Assembly: GCA_004560375.1 (NCBI GenBank)
Contig: SFVC01000005.1
Coordinates: forward strand, 1 to 64,000
Source of the DNA: a bacterium
Lineage (GTDB): Bacteria > Bacillota > Clostridia > Oscillospirales > Oscillospiraceae
Length of the DNA stretch: 64,000 nucleotides
Direction: 5' to 3'
Under the pieces are notes generated by a model that saw only the letters and a list, made by a program, of their open reading frames with translations, had not been told where the DNA came from and made no database searches. This document shows positions 36,047-44,771 of this stretch, one piece after another; the stretch's first letter is position 1; each line of letters opens with the position of its first letter. The position numbers were made by a program, and so were the translations under genes.

Positions 36047-36817
36047 ATGCCCGTGGCACGACAGCGCAGACACCCCCCGAGAAGGCGGCGCCGGGGCCGC
36101 TTCCGCGGACTCTATAAGCTCCTGTCCGTCCTGCTGGTGGCGGCGGCTGTGGTGCTGGCCTGCGTGGTATTTTTCCGGGTGAACTCCGTGGAGGTGACGG
36201 GCAACGCCCGCTACACCGCCGCGGAGGTCATCAAGGCGTCGGGAATTCAGATGGGGGACAATCTCATTGCGCTGCCCCGGAGCCGGGTGTCGGCGTCCAT
36301 CTGCGCCCAGCTGCCCTATGTGGAGAGCGTGTCCATCCGCAAGGCGCTGCCCGACGGGGTGGTGCTGTCGGTGACGGAGCGGGTGGCGGCGGCGTCGGTG
36401 GAGTCCGCCGAGGGCCGCTGGCTGGTGTCCGCCCAGGGCAAGCTGCTGGAAAAGGACAACGGCGGGGTGGACACCATCCGGATCACCGGCCTGACGGCGG
36501 CGGGGCCCTATGCGGGAGGCATGATCCAGGCGGCGGAGGGGGAGGAGACCACCCTGCGCTACGTGGGGGATCTGCTGGCGGAGCTGGAGAGCCGAGGCCT
36601 TCTGAGCCAATGCGCCGCCCTGGACTGCTCCGCCGCCACCTCCATGACCCTGGATTGGGGGATCTACCGGGTGAAGCTGCCCCGGGGCGGGGACTATGGC
36701 TATTACCTGACCCTGACCCAGGCGGCGCTGGACAGCGGGAAGCTGCCCGAAGGGGTGGCCGGGACGCTGGATCTGACCATTACCGAGGGAAAGGTCAATT
36801 TTAAGCCGGGAACGTAA
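36047..36817 (+). CDS. divIB: Cell division protein DivIB/FtsQ
   Basis: This bitopic divisome protein has 256 residues: a basic N-terminus (RRHPPRRRRRGRFRG), one membrane segment at about 22-43, a POTRA domain (VNSVEVTGNARYTAAEVI, about 46-115) and a C-terminal beta domain. AGAGGTGAT precedes ATG 36047. It is the last gene before ftsZ; ftsA is absent. Confidence 0.88.
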   Translation: MPVARQRRHPPRRRRRGRFRGLYKLLSVLLVAAAVVLACVVFFRVNSVEVTGNARYTAAEVIKASGIQMGDNLIALPRSRVSASICAQLPYVESVSIRKALPDGVVLSVTERVAAASVESAEGRWLVSAQGKLLEKDNGGVDTIRITGLTAAGPYAGGMIQAAEGEETTLRYVGDLLAELESRGLLSQCAALDCSAATSMTLDWGIYRVKLPRGGDYGYYLTLTQAALDSGKLPEGVAGTLDLTITEGKVNFKPGT

Positions 36818-36857
36818 CAGGGAAGCAGGAAAAATTTCCCCGTACCCAAATTTTCTA

Positions 36858-36886
36858 TTGACCGATCCGGAAAAAAAGGGTACAAT
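36858..36886 (+). promoter_or_regulatory. ftsZ promoter
   Basis: TTGACC and TACAAT are 17 bp apart in the 136-bp A+T-rich gap between divIB and ftsZ. This gives ftsZ its own transcription in addition to read-through. Confidence 0.85.
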
Positions 36887-36953
36887 AAACAAGATATAGA
36901 CACTTGATCTGAATGAGACACATTTTATCAGTTTTACATAGGAGGACTTGGCT

Positions 36954-38117
36954 ATGGCGTTTGTAATGGATTCCGCCGCGAAGAACGATGATGTTTTGAA
37001 GGTCATCGGGGTTGGCGGCGGCGGCAATAATGTGGTAAACCGTATGGTGCGGGCCGGGATGCAGGGCGTGGAGTTTATCGCGGTGAACACCGACCGCCAG
37101 TGCCTCAACGCGTCCGAGGCCACCCAGAAGCTGGCCATCGGGGAGAAGCTCACCGGCGGCAAGGGGGCCGGGGCCAACCCCGAGGTGGGCCGGGAGTCCG
37201 CCCGGGAGAGCAAAGAACAGATCACCGCCCTGCTGGAGGGGGCGGACATGGTATTCGTCACCGCCGGCATGGGGGGCGGCACCGGCACCGGCGCGGCCCC
37301 GGTGGTGGCAGAGATCGCAAAGGAGAAGGGCATCCTCACGGTGGGCGTGGTCACCAAGCCCTTCAACTTTGAGGGCCGCCGCCGCATGGAGCAGGCTGCC
37401 AAGGGCATTGAGGAGCTGCGCCAGAAGGTGGACTCCCTGGTGATCATCCCCAACGACAGGCTCCAGTACGCCACCGACGAGAAGATCACCTTTGCCAACG
37501 CCTTCGCCATCGCCGACGATGTGCTGCGCCAGGCGGTGCAGTCCATCTCCGACCTCATCAAAACCACCGGCCTCATCAACCTGGACTTCGCCGACGTTAC
37601 CGCCGTCATGAAGGACGCGGGGCTGGCCCACATGGGCGTGGGCCGGGGCTCCGGCAAGAACAAGGCGGAGGACGCCACCCGCATCGCCATCAACAGCCCC
37701 CTGCTGGAGACCTCCATTCAGGGGGCCAAGGGCATCATTGTCAACATCACCGGGCCCATGGATATGGGACTGGAGGAGGTGGAGCTGGCCGCCGAGATGG
37801 TCAAGCAGGTGGCCGACCCCGACGCTTTGTTCATGATGGGCACCGCCTTCGACGACTCCCTGGAGGACGAGCTGCGGGTCACCGTCATTGCCACCGGTTT
37901 CGGCGAGGTGGACAACCCGGTGCCCGGCCTGGAGGAGGCCAAGGAGGAGGCTAAGCCTGCGGCGTCCCAGCCCGAGCCCGCCAAGGAGGACAAGCCCGAC
38001 TGCGTGCCCGCCGGGGTGGGGGCCGTCATGCCTCCCAAGCCCCTGTCCAGCGCGGCGGCGGAGCCCCCGGAGGCGGATCCCTTCGACGATATCTTCCGGA
38101 TCTTTAATAAGAAATGA
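36954..38117 (+). CDS. ftsZ: Cell division protein FtsZ
   Basis: FtsZ is the tubulin-like GTPase that forms the Z ring. The 387-residue protein has the nucleotide-binding GVGGGGNN loop, the tubulin signature GGGTGTG at 107-113, T7-loop NLDFADV, a Pro/Ala/Glu-rich linker from about 322 and a C-terminal peptide DPFDDIFRIFNKK for partner binding. GGAGGA lies seven bases before ATG 36954; a start two codons earlier is poorer. Confidence 0.97.
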   Translation: MAFVMDSAAKNDDVLKVIGVGGGGNNVVNRMVRAGMQGVEFIAVNTDRQCLNASEATQKLAIGEKLTGGKGAGANPEVGRESARESKEQITALLEGADMVFVTAGMGGGTGTGAAPVVAEIAKEKGILTVGVVTKPFNFEGRRRMEQAAKGIEELRQKVDSLVIIPNDRLQYATDEKITFANAFAIADDVLRQAVQSISDLIKTTGLINLDFADVTAVMKDAGLAHMGVGRGSGKNKAEDATRIAINSPLLETSIQGAKGIIVNITGPMDMGLEEVELAAEMVKQVADPDALFMMGTAFDDSLEDELRVTVIATGFGEVDNPVPGLEEAKEEAKPAASQPEPAKEDKPDCVPAGVGAVMPPKPLSSAAAEPPEADPFDDIFRIFNKK

Positions 38118-38122
38118 GCAGC

Positions 38123-38154
38123 ACCCCCTCCCGGGCCTGGGCCTGGGAGGGGGT
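38123..38154 (+). terminator. Weak terminator after ftsZ
   Basis: A 10-bp stem (38123-38132 with 38145-38154) lies seven bases after ftsZ stops. The following sequence has only two T, so termination would be partial and gluQ may be read through. Confidence 0.45.
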
Positions 38155-38185
38155 TGTGAGCATCAGAGGAAAGGGGGGAGGGCGC

Positions 38186-39112
38186 ATGGGTGTGCGGGGA
38201 CGGTTTGCCCCCACCCCCAGCGGGCGGATGCACCTGGGCAACCTGCTGGCGGCGCTGCTGGCCTGGCTGGACGCGCGCAGCGGCGGGGGAGAGCTGGTGC
38301 TGCGGATTGAGGATCTGGACCGACAGCGGACAAGCCATGAGCTTGCCGCCCAGCTCATGGAGGATCTGCGGTGGCTGGGGCTGGACTGGGACGAGGGCGG
38401 CCTGGAGCCGGACTATATGCAGAGCTGCCGCACGGCCTGCTACGAGGAGGCGTTCCGGGCGCTGGGGGAGCAGGGGCTGCTCTACCCCTGTTACTGCTCC
38501 CGGACGGAGCGGATGGCGGCCTCCGCCCCCCACCGGGAGGATGGGGCGGTGGTGTACTCCGGGAAGTGCTTCCACCTGACGCAGGAGGAGCGGGCCGCGC
38601 TGGAGCGGCAGGGCCGCCGTCCGGCGTGGCGGGTGCGGTGCCCCGATCTGTCCGTCACCGTGGAGGACGGCAACTGCGGCACGTACACCGAAAACCTGGC
38701 CCGGGACTGCGGGGACTTTATCGTCCGGCGCTCCGACGGGGTGTTCGCCTATCAGCTGGCGGTGGTGGTGGACGACGGGCTGATGGGGGTGAACCACGTG
38801 GTGCGGGGGCGGGATCTGCTGTGCTCCGCCCCCCGGCAGGCCTGGCTCCATCGGGTGCTGGGCTATGAGCCGCCCAGGTTCTTCCACACGCCCCTGCTGC
38901 TCTCACCCGACGGGCGGCGGCTGGCCAAGCGGGATCGGGATCTGGACATGGGCGCCCTCCGGGCGCGGTACACGCCCCAGGAGCTCACCGGGCTGTTGGC
39001 CTGCTACGCGGGACTGCTGGACAGGCCGGAAAAAGTCACAGCGCAAGAGCTTGTCCGGCAGTTCTCATGGGCGAAAGTGCCGAAAAATGACGTTGTAGTT
39101 GGTTGTCCTTGA
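38186..39112 (+). CDS. gluQ: Glutamyl-Q tRNA(Asp) synthetase
   Basis: GluQ attaches glutamate to queuosine in tRNA-Asp without needing the cognate tRNA for activation. The 308-residue protein is a GluRS catalytic core only: FAPTPSGRMHLGN (HIGH-like), a zinc site around CYCSRTE, and a short KMSKS-like LAKRDRD. It lacks the anticodon-binding domain of GltX, which separates the two. ATG 38186 is preceded by GGGGGGAGGG. A longer in-frame start would overlap the hairpin after ftsZ. Confidence 0.9.
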   Translation: MGVRGRFAPTPSGRMHLGNLLAALLAWLDARSGGGELVLRIEDLDRQRTSHELAAQLMEDLRWLGLDWDEGGLEPDYMQSCRTACYEEAFRALGEQGLLYPCYCSRTERMAASAPHREDGAVVYSGKCFHLTQEERAALERQGRRPAWRVRCPDLSVTVEDGNCGTYTENLARDCGDFIVRRSDGVFAYQLAVVVDDGLMGVNHVVRGRDLLCSAPRQAWLHRVLGYEPPRFFHTPLLLSPDGRRLAKRDRDLDMGALRARYTPQELTGLLACYAGLLDRPEKVTAQELVRQFSWAKVPKNDVVVGCP

Positions 39113-39137
39113 CAGGAGGACAGGCAAAGCGTACAAT
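39109..39137 (+). promoter_or_regulatory. guaB promoter
   Basis: A perfect TTGACA and TACAAT are 17 bp apart. The -35 hexamer contains the TGA stop codon of gluQ (39110-39112), so the promoter overlaps the end of the upstream gene. Confidence 0.9.
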
Positions 39138-39176
39138 AGTTAAAATCCAAACATTATGAAATTGGAGGAGTGGACT

Positions 39177-40652
39177 ATGGCCCAATTCGCCTGGAATGAA
39201 AAGTTTGTCAAAACCGGCCTCACCTTCGACGATGTGCTGCTGATCCCCGCGGAGAGCAACGTGCTCCCGGCGGACGTGGATCTGCACACCCGGCTGACCC
39301 GCAAGGTCACCCTGAATATCCCGGTGATGAGCGCGGCCATGGACACGGTCACCGAGTCCCGCATGGCCATCGCCCTGGCCCGGGAGGGCGGCATCGGCGT
39401 GATCCATAAGAATATGTCCATCGGGGCCCAGGCCGAGCAGGTGGACATCGTGAAGCGCAGCGAGAACGGCGTCATCACCAACCCCTATTGGCTGGGCCCG
39501 GGCCACACCCTGGCCGAGGCGGACGAGCTGATGGCCAAGTTCCGCATCTCCGGCGTGCCCATCTGCGACGGGGGCAAGCTCATCGGCATCATCACCAACC
39601 GGGACATGAAGTTCGAGACGGACATGAACCAGCTCATCGACAACGTGATGACCCGGGATCACCTGGTCACCGCCCCGGAGGGCACCACCCTGGATCAGGC
39701 CCGGGAGATCCTCCGCCAGCACAAGATCGAGAAACTGCCCATCGTGGACGACCAGTTCCACCTGAAGGGCCTGATCACCATCAAGGACATTGAGAAGGCC
39801 CAGGTGTACCCCAACTCCGCCCGGGACGAGAAGGGCCGGCTGCTGGTGGCGGCGGCCATCGGCGTCACCGCCGACGTGCTGGACCGGGTGGCGGCGCTGG
39901 TGGAGGCAGGGGCGGACGTTTTGTGCCTGGACTCCGCCCACGGCCACTCCCGGAACATCCTGGAGTGCGTCATGCGGATCAAGTCCCTGTACCCTGACGT
40001 GCAGCTGGTGGCGGGCAACGTGGCCACGGCGGAGGGTACCCGGGCCCTCATCGAGGCGGGGGCGGACTGCGTGAAGATCGGCATCGGCCCCGGATCCATC
40101 TGCACCACCCGGGTGGTGGCGGGCATCGGCGTGCCCCAGGTCACCGCCGTGTTTGACGCGGCCCAGGTGGCGGCGGAGTACGATGTGCCCATCATCGCCG
40201 ACGGCGGCATCAAGTACTCCGGCGACATCGCCAAGGCCATCGCCGCCGGCGGCAACGTGGTGATGCTGGGTTCCCTGCTGGCGGGCTGCGAGGAGTCCCC
40301 CGGGGACACCGAGGTGTACCAGGGCCGCCAGTTCAAGGTCTACCGGGGCATGGGTTCCCTGGGGGCCATGTCCCAAGGCTCCAAGGATCGGTACTTCCAG
40401 CAGCACAACAAGAAGCTGGTGCCCGAGGGCGTGGAGGGCCGGGTGCCCTACAAGGGCCCGGTGGCCGACACCATCTATCAGATGATGGGCGGCCTGCGGG
40501 CGGGCATGGGCTACTGCGGCTGCGCCACCATCGACGAGCTGCGCTCCAGGGCGCAGTTCACCCGGATCACCGCCGCCGGCCTGAAGGAGTCCCACCCCCA
40601 CGACATCTATATCACAAAGGAAGCGCCCAACTACACCCTCAATCCCCAATAA
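39177..40652 (+). CDS. guaB: Inosine-5'-monophosphate dehydrogenase
   Basis: IMPDH oxidises IMP to XMP, the rate-limiting step of guanine nucleotide synthesis. The 491-residue TIM-barrel protein has an inserted pair of CBS domains at about 95-210 and catalytic C309 in GIGPGSICTTR. GGAGGAG lies six bases before ATG 39177. It is monocistronic, with a strong promoter and terminator. Confidence 0.97.
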   Translation: MAQFAWNEKFVKTGLTFDDVLLIPAESNVLPADVDLHTRLTRKVTLNIPVMSAAMDTVTESRMAIALAREGGIGVIHKNMSIGAQAEQVDIVKRSENGVITNPYWLGPGHTLAEADELMAKFRISGVPICDGGKLIGIITNRDMKFETDMNQLIDNVMTRDHLVTAPEGTTLDQAREILRQHKIEKLPIVDDQFHLKGLITIKDIEKAQVYPNSARDEKGRLLVAAAIGVTADVLDRVAALVEAGADVLCLDSAHGHSRNILECVMRIKSLYPDVQLVAGNVATAEGTRALIEAGADCVKIGIGPGSICTTRVVAGIGVPQVTAVFDAAQVAAEYDVPIIADGGIKYSGDIAKAIAAGGNVVMLGSLLAGCEESPGDTEVYQGRQFKVYRGMGSLGAMSQGSKDRYFQQHNKKLVPEGVEGRVPYKGPVADTIYQMMGGLRAGMGYCGCATIDELRSRAQFTRITAAGLKESHPHDIYITKEAPNYTLNPQ

Positions 40653-40683
40653 ATAGAAGCCCCAACTACACCCGATTCCCCAA
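40621..40683 (+). repeat. Partial tandem duplication of the guaB 3' end
   Basis: CCCAACTACACCC occurs at 40626-40638 (last codons of guaB) and again at 40661-40673, each followed by a similar CCCCAA. The second copy is downstream of the stop and non-coding. It looks like a slippage duplication. Confidence 0.6.
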
Positions 40684-40693
40684 GAAAGAGAGC

Positions 40694-40726
40694 GGCCCCC
40701 CGGCTTTCGCCGGGGGGCCTGGTTTA
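40694..40726 (+). terminator. guaB terminator
   Basis: An 11-bp G+C-rich stem (40694-40704 with 40709-40719), loop TTTC, is followed by TGGTTTA. It also faces the convergent SLOG gene. Confidence 0.8.
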
Positions 40727-40738
40727 TGGGCGGAAGTT

Positions 40739-41278
40739 TTACAGCGTCAGCCTCACGGCGTCAGCCTCCGGGCGGAGGGGATCCAGCAGGAGGATGTCCA
40801 GTCCCTTGTCCATGGCATAGTTCAAGGTATACTGGGTGCCTCCCGGCGTGCCGTCAAATACCGCCAGCACCGCCGCCGCCCGATCCACCAGATACCGATC
40901 CCGGCGGTGCATACAGTAGCGGTCATAGTGCTGCTGCACTACCGTCTCCAGGTCGCAGCGATCCAGCAGCTCCCGCCAGCGGCGGCGCTGCTCCTCCGGC
41001 CAGCGGTCCGCCTGGGTGGGGCAGGGCACCGCCCCTTCCACCGTGAGGCCGGGGAGGCTGTCCCGCAACTCCAGGGTGGCCTCGGCAAAGTAGAGGTCGC
41101 AGCCCATGGCCATGCCGGAGATGAAATGCCGATAGCCCCGGCAATACAGCGCCCGGATCTCCCGGCGCAGTCCGTCCTTCAGGGCGGCGCAGCGGGGGTC
41201 GGTCTCGTCATCCCCCCAGGGCAGCTTGTCCGGGCGGTGGCCCGTAAAACAGCAGGTGCGGCCGGATTCTATGGCCAC
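40739..41278 (-). CDS. SLOG family (DUF1273, YpsA-like) protein
   Basis: The 179-residue protein has a Rossmann-like fold with TCCFTGHRPDKLPWG at the start, GYRHFISGMAMGCDLYFAEA as the nucleotide-binding loop (two adjoining parts) and AVFDGTPGGTQYTLNYA near the end. SLOG proteins are thought to bind nucleotide-derived ligands; Bacillus YpsA affects cell division. The ligand here is unknown. It is a single gene convergent with guaB. Confidence 0.85.
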   Translation of the reverse strand: MAIESGRTCCFTGHRPDKLPWGDDETDPRCAALKDGLRREIRALYCRGYRHFISGMAMGCDLYFAEATLELRDSLPGLTVEGAVPCPTQADRWPEEQRRRWRELLDRCDLETVVQQHYDRYCMHRRDRYLVDRAAAVLAVFDGTPGGTQYTLNYAMDKGLDILLLDPLRPEADAVRLTL

Positions 41279-41392
41279 GGGACCCCCCCCTTCCTCTGAT
41301 TAGTACAATTGTATAATATTGGCGGGGAGCCGTCAAGGGAAAAATAGAACATTAGTTTTAAAAATTTCGACAGAAGGCGACAAAAAAGGGGC

Positions 41393-41421
41393 TTGCATTT
41401 TTTGTCGGTTGGGCCTATAAT
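41393..41421 (+). promoter_or_regulatory. ribU promoter
   Basis: TTGCAT and TATAAT are 17 bp apart, placing transcription start just ahead of the FMN riboswitch. The sequence from 41279 to 41392 is A+T-rich and shows nothing else. Confidence 0.88.
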
Positions 41422-41444
41422 AAGGCACGGAACAAGTGAATGAG

Positions 41445-41556
41445 TGTCTTCAGGGCGGGGTGAAAATCCCCACTGGCGGTACAGTCCGCAACCCGCGAAA
41501 GCGGTGGATTCGGTGAAACTCCGGAACCAACGGTTACAGTCCGGATGGAAGAAGAC
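41445..41556 (+). ncRNA. FMN riboswitch (RFN element)
   Basis: The conserved RFN blocks occur in order: CTTCAGGGCGGGGTG, AAATCCCCACTGGCGGT, a variable hairpin ending in GAAAGCGGTGGATTCGGTGA, and ACAGTCCGGATGGAAGA. It binds flavin mononucleotide and lowers expression of the downstream riboflavin transporter when FMN is plentiful. Confidence 0.96.
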
Positions 41557-41582
41557 GCGCGGCCCCTCTTGAGGTAGTGTTG

Positions 41583-41611
41583 CGCCTGGAAGACAGTCTT
41601 TTCAGGCGTTT
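41583..41611 (+). terminator. Riboswitch expression-platform hairpin
   Basis: CGCCTG (41583-41588) pairs with CAGGCG (41603-41608), with an inner AAGA/TCTT stem and a short TTT. It lies between the aptamer and the ribosome site and is the likely intrinsic terminator of the switch. The T-run is short, so translational control is an alternative. Confidence 0.6.
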
Positions 41612-41636
41612 CAGACTATTTCAGGAGGTTTTTGTT

Positions 41637-42359
41637 ATGTTGGAAAATCTGTCAAAGCTGTGGGCGGCGGTGCAGGAGAACGTGATGTTCCTGCTGATGT
41701 GCCTGCTGGTGTTCGCGGGCATCTTTGCGGCGGCCCTGCTGCTGGAGAAGCTGTGGCTCAAGCCGGAGAAGCAGTCCCCGGCCCGCCGGGTGGCCTATGT
41801 GGGCATCTTTGCCGCCATCGCCGCCGTGCTGATGTATCTGGAGTTCCCCCTGCCCTTTGCCCCGGCCTTTTATGAGATCGATTTCAGCGAGATCCCGGTG
41901 CTCATCTGCTCCTTCTCCATGGGCCCGGTGGCCGGGGTGGTGTGCGAGTTTTTGAAGGTGGTGCTCAAGCTGTTCCTGAAGGGCACCTCCACCGCCTTTG
42001 TGGGCGATCTGGCCAACTTTGTGGTGGGCTGCGCCCTGATCCTGCCCGCCTCGGTGGTGTACTTCGCCAACAAGACCAAGAAGGGCGCCGTCATCGGCAT
42101 GGCCGTGGGCACCGCGTGCATCACGGTGGTGGGCAGCCTGTTCAACGCGGTCTACCTGATCCCCGCTTTTTCCGTGCTGTACGATACGCCGCTGGACGTG
42201 ATCATCGGCATGGGCACGAAGATAAACCCGGCCATCACCAGCGTGAACACCCTGGTGCTGTTTGCCGTGGCGCCCTTCAACCTGCTCAAGGGCGTGGTGG
42301 ATTCCATCATCACCTTCCTGCTGTATAAGCACATCGAGCGGCTGCTGCGGATGCGGTAA
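41637..42359 (+). CDS. ribU: Riboflavin ECF transporter S component RibU
   Basis: RibU is the substrate-binding membrane subunit of an ECF-type vitamin transporter. It uses a shared EcfAAT module that is not in this window. The 240-residue protein has about six core membrane segments (from AYVGIFAAIAAVLMYLEFPL onward) and the family's EIPVLICSFSMGPVAG stretch. An extra N-terminal membrane segment (about 15-40) precedes the core. AGGAGG lies eight bases before ATG 41637. The FMN riboswitch fixes riboflavin as the likely substrate. Confidence 0.92.
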   Translation: MLENLSKLWAAVQENVMFLLMCLLVFAGIFAAALLLEKLWLKPEKQSPARRVAYVGIFAAIAAVLMYLEFPLPFAPAFYEIDFSEIPVLICSFSMGPVAGVVCEFLKVVLKLFLKGTSTAFVGDLANFVVGCALILPASVVYFANKTKKGAVIGMAVGTACITVVGSLFNAVYLIPAFSVLYDTPLDVIIGMGTKINPAITSVNTLVLFAVAPFNLLKGVVDSIITFLLYKHIERLLRMR

Positions 42360-42367
42360 GACAGAAC

Positions 42368-42405
42368 AAAAGCGCCCCTCCGGTTCATCCGGAGGGGCGC
42401 TTTTT
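42368..42405 (+). terminator. Terminator between ribU and the aconitase-family gene
   Basis: A perfect G+C-rich stem (42372-42383 with 42389-42400), flanked by AAAA and TTTTT, works in both directions. It overlaps the last codon of the convergent gene. Confidence 0.95.
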
Positions 42406-44620
42406 AGTCCGCGTAGTAGTTGATGAGGCAGCCCGCCAGAATGATGTCCCGCTCCTCCCGGGTGAGGCCGGGCAGGGACAGGGTGACGGGGGTTTCCCGC
42501 CCGCTGCGAAGAACCGCGGCGGTGATGGTTTCGCCGTCCCCCTCCAGCAGGGCGCGGATGCCCGGGAGGTACACCTGATCCCCGGGCTGGAGATCCAGCT
42601 GTTTCAGATCCGCCGCCACAAAGGGTAGCATCCCCCAGTTTACCACGTTGGAGCGGTACCGCTTGGTGGCGTACTCCTCGGCGATGTTGGCGCAGCCGCC
42701 TAAGACCCGCTGGCAGGAGGCGGCCTGCTCCCGGGCGGAGCCGTCCCCTGGCTTCAGGGCCATGATCAGGGAGCCCAGGCCGGTACGGACGGGGTCGAAG
42801 TGCCCCAGGGCCCTCTTTACGCCGGGGGCGGTGGGGTCGGTGCGGCGCAGGCGCTCCGCCACCTGGACGGCTTTGGCCCGGGGCACGTACTGGGGATCCT
42901 TCCGGGACAGGGCAAACTCGGACAGCAGCAGGGGGTTGGAGCGGTAGGAGGAGGTCTCCCCGGAGGGGATGAGCTCGTCGGTGGTGGTCACCGGGTCGTA
43001 GATGGCGGAACACACCGTCAGCAGCAGGTTCTCCGGCAGGGGGATCTGCTCCGGCCAGTCGGCGATGTTGGGGCCGAACACCAGATCCTCCTCGGGCTGG
43101 GGGTGGCCTACGCCGAAGTAGACCCGGGCCTGATAGGGGTGGTCGTCGTAGACCCAGTGCTCGTCAGGCCGGTCGGCAGGCACGTCGGGCAGCTCATCCG
43201 CACCGGTGAGAATGCCGCCCATCCGGGCGGTGGCGGCGATGGAGCGGGCGTCCATCAGAGCCACGTAGGAGATCTGGCCGTTTCCGGGCTTGGAGCCCTC
43301 CCGGTTGGGGAAGTTCCGGGTGTTGTGCCGGATGGAGAAGGCCCCGTTGGAGGGCACGTCCCCGGCGCCGAAGCAGGGGCCGCAGAAACAGGAGCGGATG
43401 GAGGCCCCCGCCTCCATCAGCTGGGCGATGGAGCCGTTCCGGGTGAGCTCCAGATTGATGGGCATGGAGCCGGGGTAGCAGGACAGCCAGAAGGCGTCGT
43501 GGCCGGTGGAGCAGTCCTTCAGGATCTCGGCGGCCCGCTTCAGGTTCTGGAAGGTGCCGCCGGAGCAGCCGGCGATGACCCCTTGATCCACCCGGAACTT
43601 GCCGCCGATGGCCTTGCGAAGCAGGGAGGGGACGCTTTTTACGCCCAGCTGCTCCGCGGCGTCCTTATCCACCTGGTGGAGCAGATCGGACAGATTGGCC
43701 TTGAATTCCCGAATGGGGTAGGCGTTGGAGGGGTGGAAGGGCAGGGCGATCATGGGCTCCACCTTGTCCAGCTCCACGGTGACGAGGCCGTCGTAACAGG
43801 CGCCTTCCGCCGGGGCCAGTTCCCGGTAGCCGTCCACCCGGCCCAGCAGGGCCAGGGCGGTTTTGGTCTGCTCGTCCGTCTGCCAGACGGAGGACAGGCA
43901 GGTGGTTTCGGTGGTCATCACGTCGATGCCGGAGCGGTAGTCCATGGAGAGGCCGGCCACGCCGGGGCCAAAGAATTCCAGCACGGCATTTTTCACCGTG
44001 CCGTCCTTGAAGGTGGCCCCCACCAGGGCCAGGGCCACGTCGTGGGGCCCCACCCCCGGCCGGGGGGTTCCGGTGAGGTAGACGGCGATGATTTTGGGCC
44101 AGGCGATGTCATAGGTTTTGGACAGAAGTTGCCGGGCCAGTTCCGGGCCCCCCTCGCCGATGCCCATGCAGCCGTAGGAGCCATAGCGGGTGTGGGAGTC
44201 GGAGCCCAGGATCATTTTGCCTGGGGCGGCGTACCGCTCCCGCATATAGGAGTGGATGACGGCCTGGTGGGCTGGGACGAACTCGCCACCGTACTTCTTG
44301 GCGGCGGACAGGCCAAAGACGTGGTCGTCCTCGTTGATGGTGCCGCCCACCGCGCACAGGGAGTTATGGCAGTTGGTAAGCACGTAGGGCAGGGGGAACG
44401 ACCTCATACCGGAGGCCCGGGCGGTCTGGATGATGCCCACATAGGTGATGTCGTGGGAGGCCATGGCGTCGAACCGGAGGGCCAGACGGCCCGGCTCGTC
44501 GGAGGTGTTGTGGGCCATGAGGATGGAGCGGGCTATGGTGCCCTCTCCGCCCCGGGGGTTGCCGGCGGGGGCAAAGCGACCGTCCTGCCAGCGGACGGGG
44601 GTATTCTGTATTGTAATCAT
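42404..44620 (-). CDS. Aconitase-family hydratase (YbhJ-like)
   Basis: The 738-residue [4Fe-4S] dehydratase has all four aconitase domains. Cluster-binding cysteines lie in SCFCGPCFGAGD and an upstream Cys of the first three domains; SDSHTRYGSYGCMGIGEGGPE (in two parts, SDSHTRYG and GIGEGGPE) and GCANIAEEYATKRYRSNV (swivel domain) are typical. It resembles the Escherichia coli YbhJ hydratase class more than AcnA or AcnB, and no citrate-cycle genes are nearby. The substrate is therefore uncertain. It has its own promoter. Confidence 0.82.
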   Translation of the reverse strand: MITIQNTPVRWQDGRFAPAGNPRGGEGTIARSILMAHNTSDEPGRLALRFDAMASHDITYVGIIQTARASGMRSFPLPYVLTNCHNSLCAVGGTINEDDHVFGLSAAKKYGGEFVPAHQAVIHSYMRERYAAPGKMILGSDSHTRYGSYGCMGIGEGGPELARQLLSKTYDIAWPKIIAVYLTGTPRPGVGPHDVALALVGATFKDGTVKNAVLEFFGPGVAGLSMDYRSGIDVMTTETTCLSSVWQTDEQTKTALALLGRVDGYRELAPAEGACYDGLVTVELDKVEPMIALPFHPSNAYPIREFKANLSDLLHQVDKDAAEQLGVKSVPSLLRKAIGGKFRVDQGVIAGCSGGTFQNLKRAAEILKDCSTGHDAFWLSCYPGSMPINLELTRNGSIAQLMEAGASIRSCFCGPCFGAGDVPSNGAFSIRHNTRNFPNREGSKPGNGQISYVALMDARSIAATARMGGILTGADELPDVPADRPDEHWVYDDHPYQARVYFGVGHPQPEEDLVFGPNIADWPEQIPLPENLLLTVCSAIYDPVTTTDELIPSGETSSYRSNPLLLSEFALSRKDPQYVPRAKAVQVAERLRRTDPTAPGVKRALGHFDPVRTGLGSLIMALKPGDGSAREQAASCQRVLGGCANIAEEYATKRYRSNVVNWGMLPFVAADLKQLDLQPGDQVYLPGIRALLEGDGETITAAVLRSGRETPVTLSLPGLTREERDIILAGCLINYYAD

Positions 44621-44662
44621 ACGGTAAGTACCTTTCTTTGAAAGAGTGGCAAATCATTTTTC

Positions 44663-44691
44663 AGTGTAGCAGATTGCAGGGAAAAAAGCAA
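44663..44691 (-). promoter_or_regulatory. Promoter of the aconitase-family gene
   Basis: Read on the minus strand, TTGCTT and TACACT are 17 bp apart, about 45 bp before the start. Confidence 0.8.
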
Positions 44692-44771
44692 GGAAACCGC
44701 AGGATTTTACAAAAGAAAAATAGAGGCCCGAGCCGGGAAAGCCGGGGGCGAATATATTTTTGAAAAAAGGC

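Noticed and set aside
42800..44641. Very long open frame antisense to the aconitase-family gene
   Set aside because: Low-complexity Gly/Val/His-rich translation with no family resemblance; a codon-structure shadow in G+C-rich DNA.
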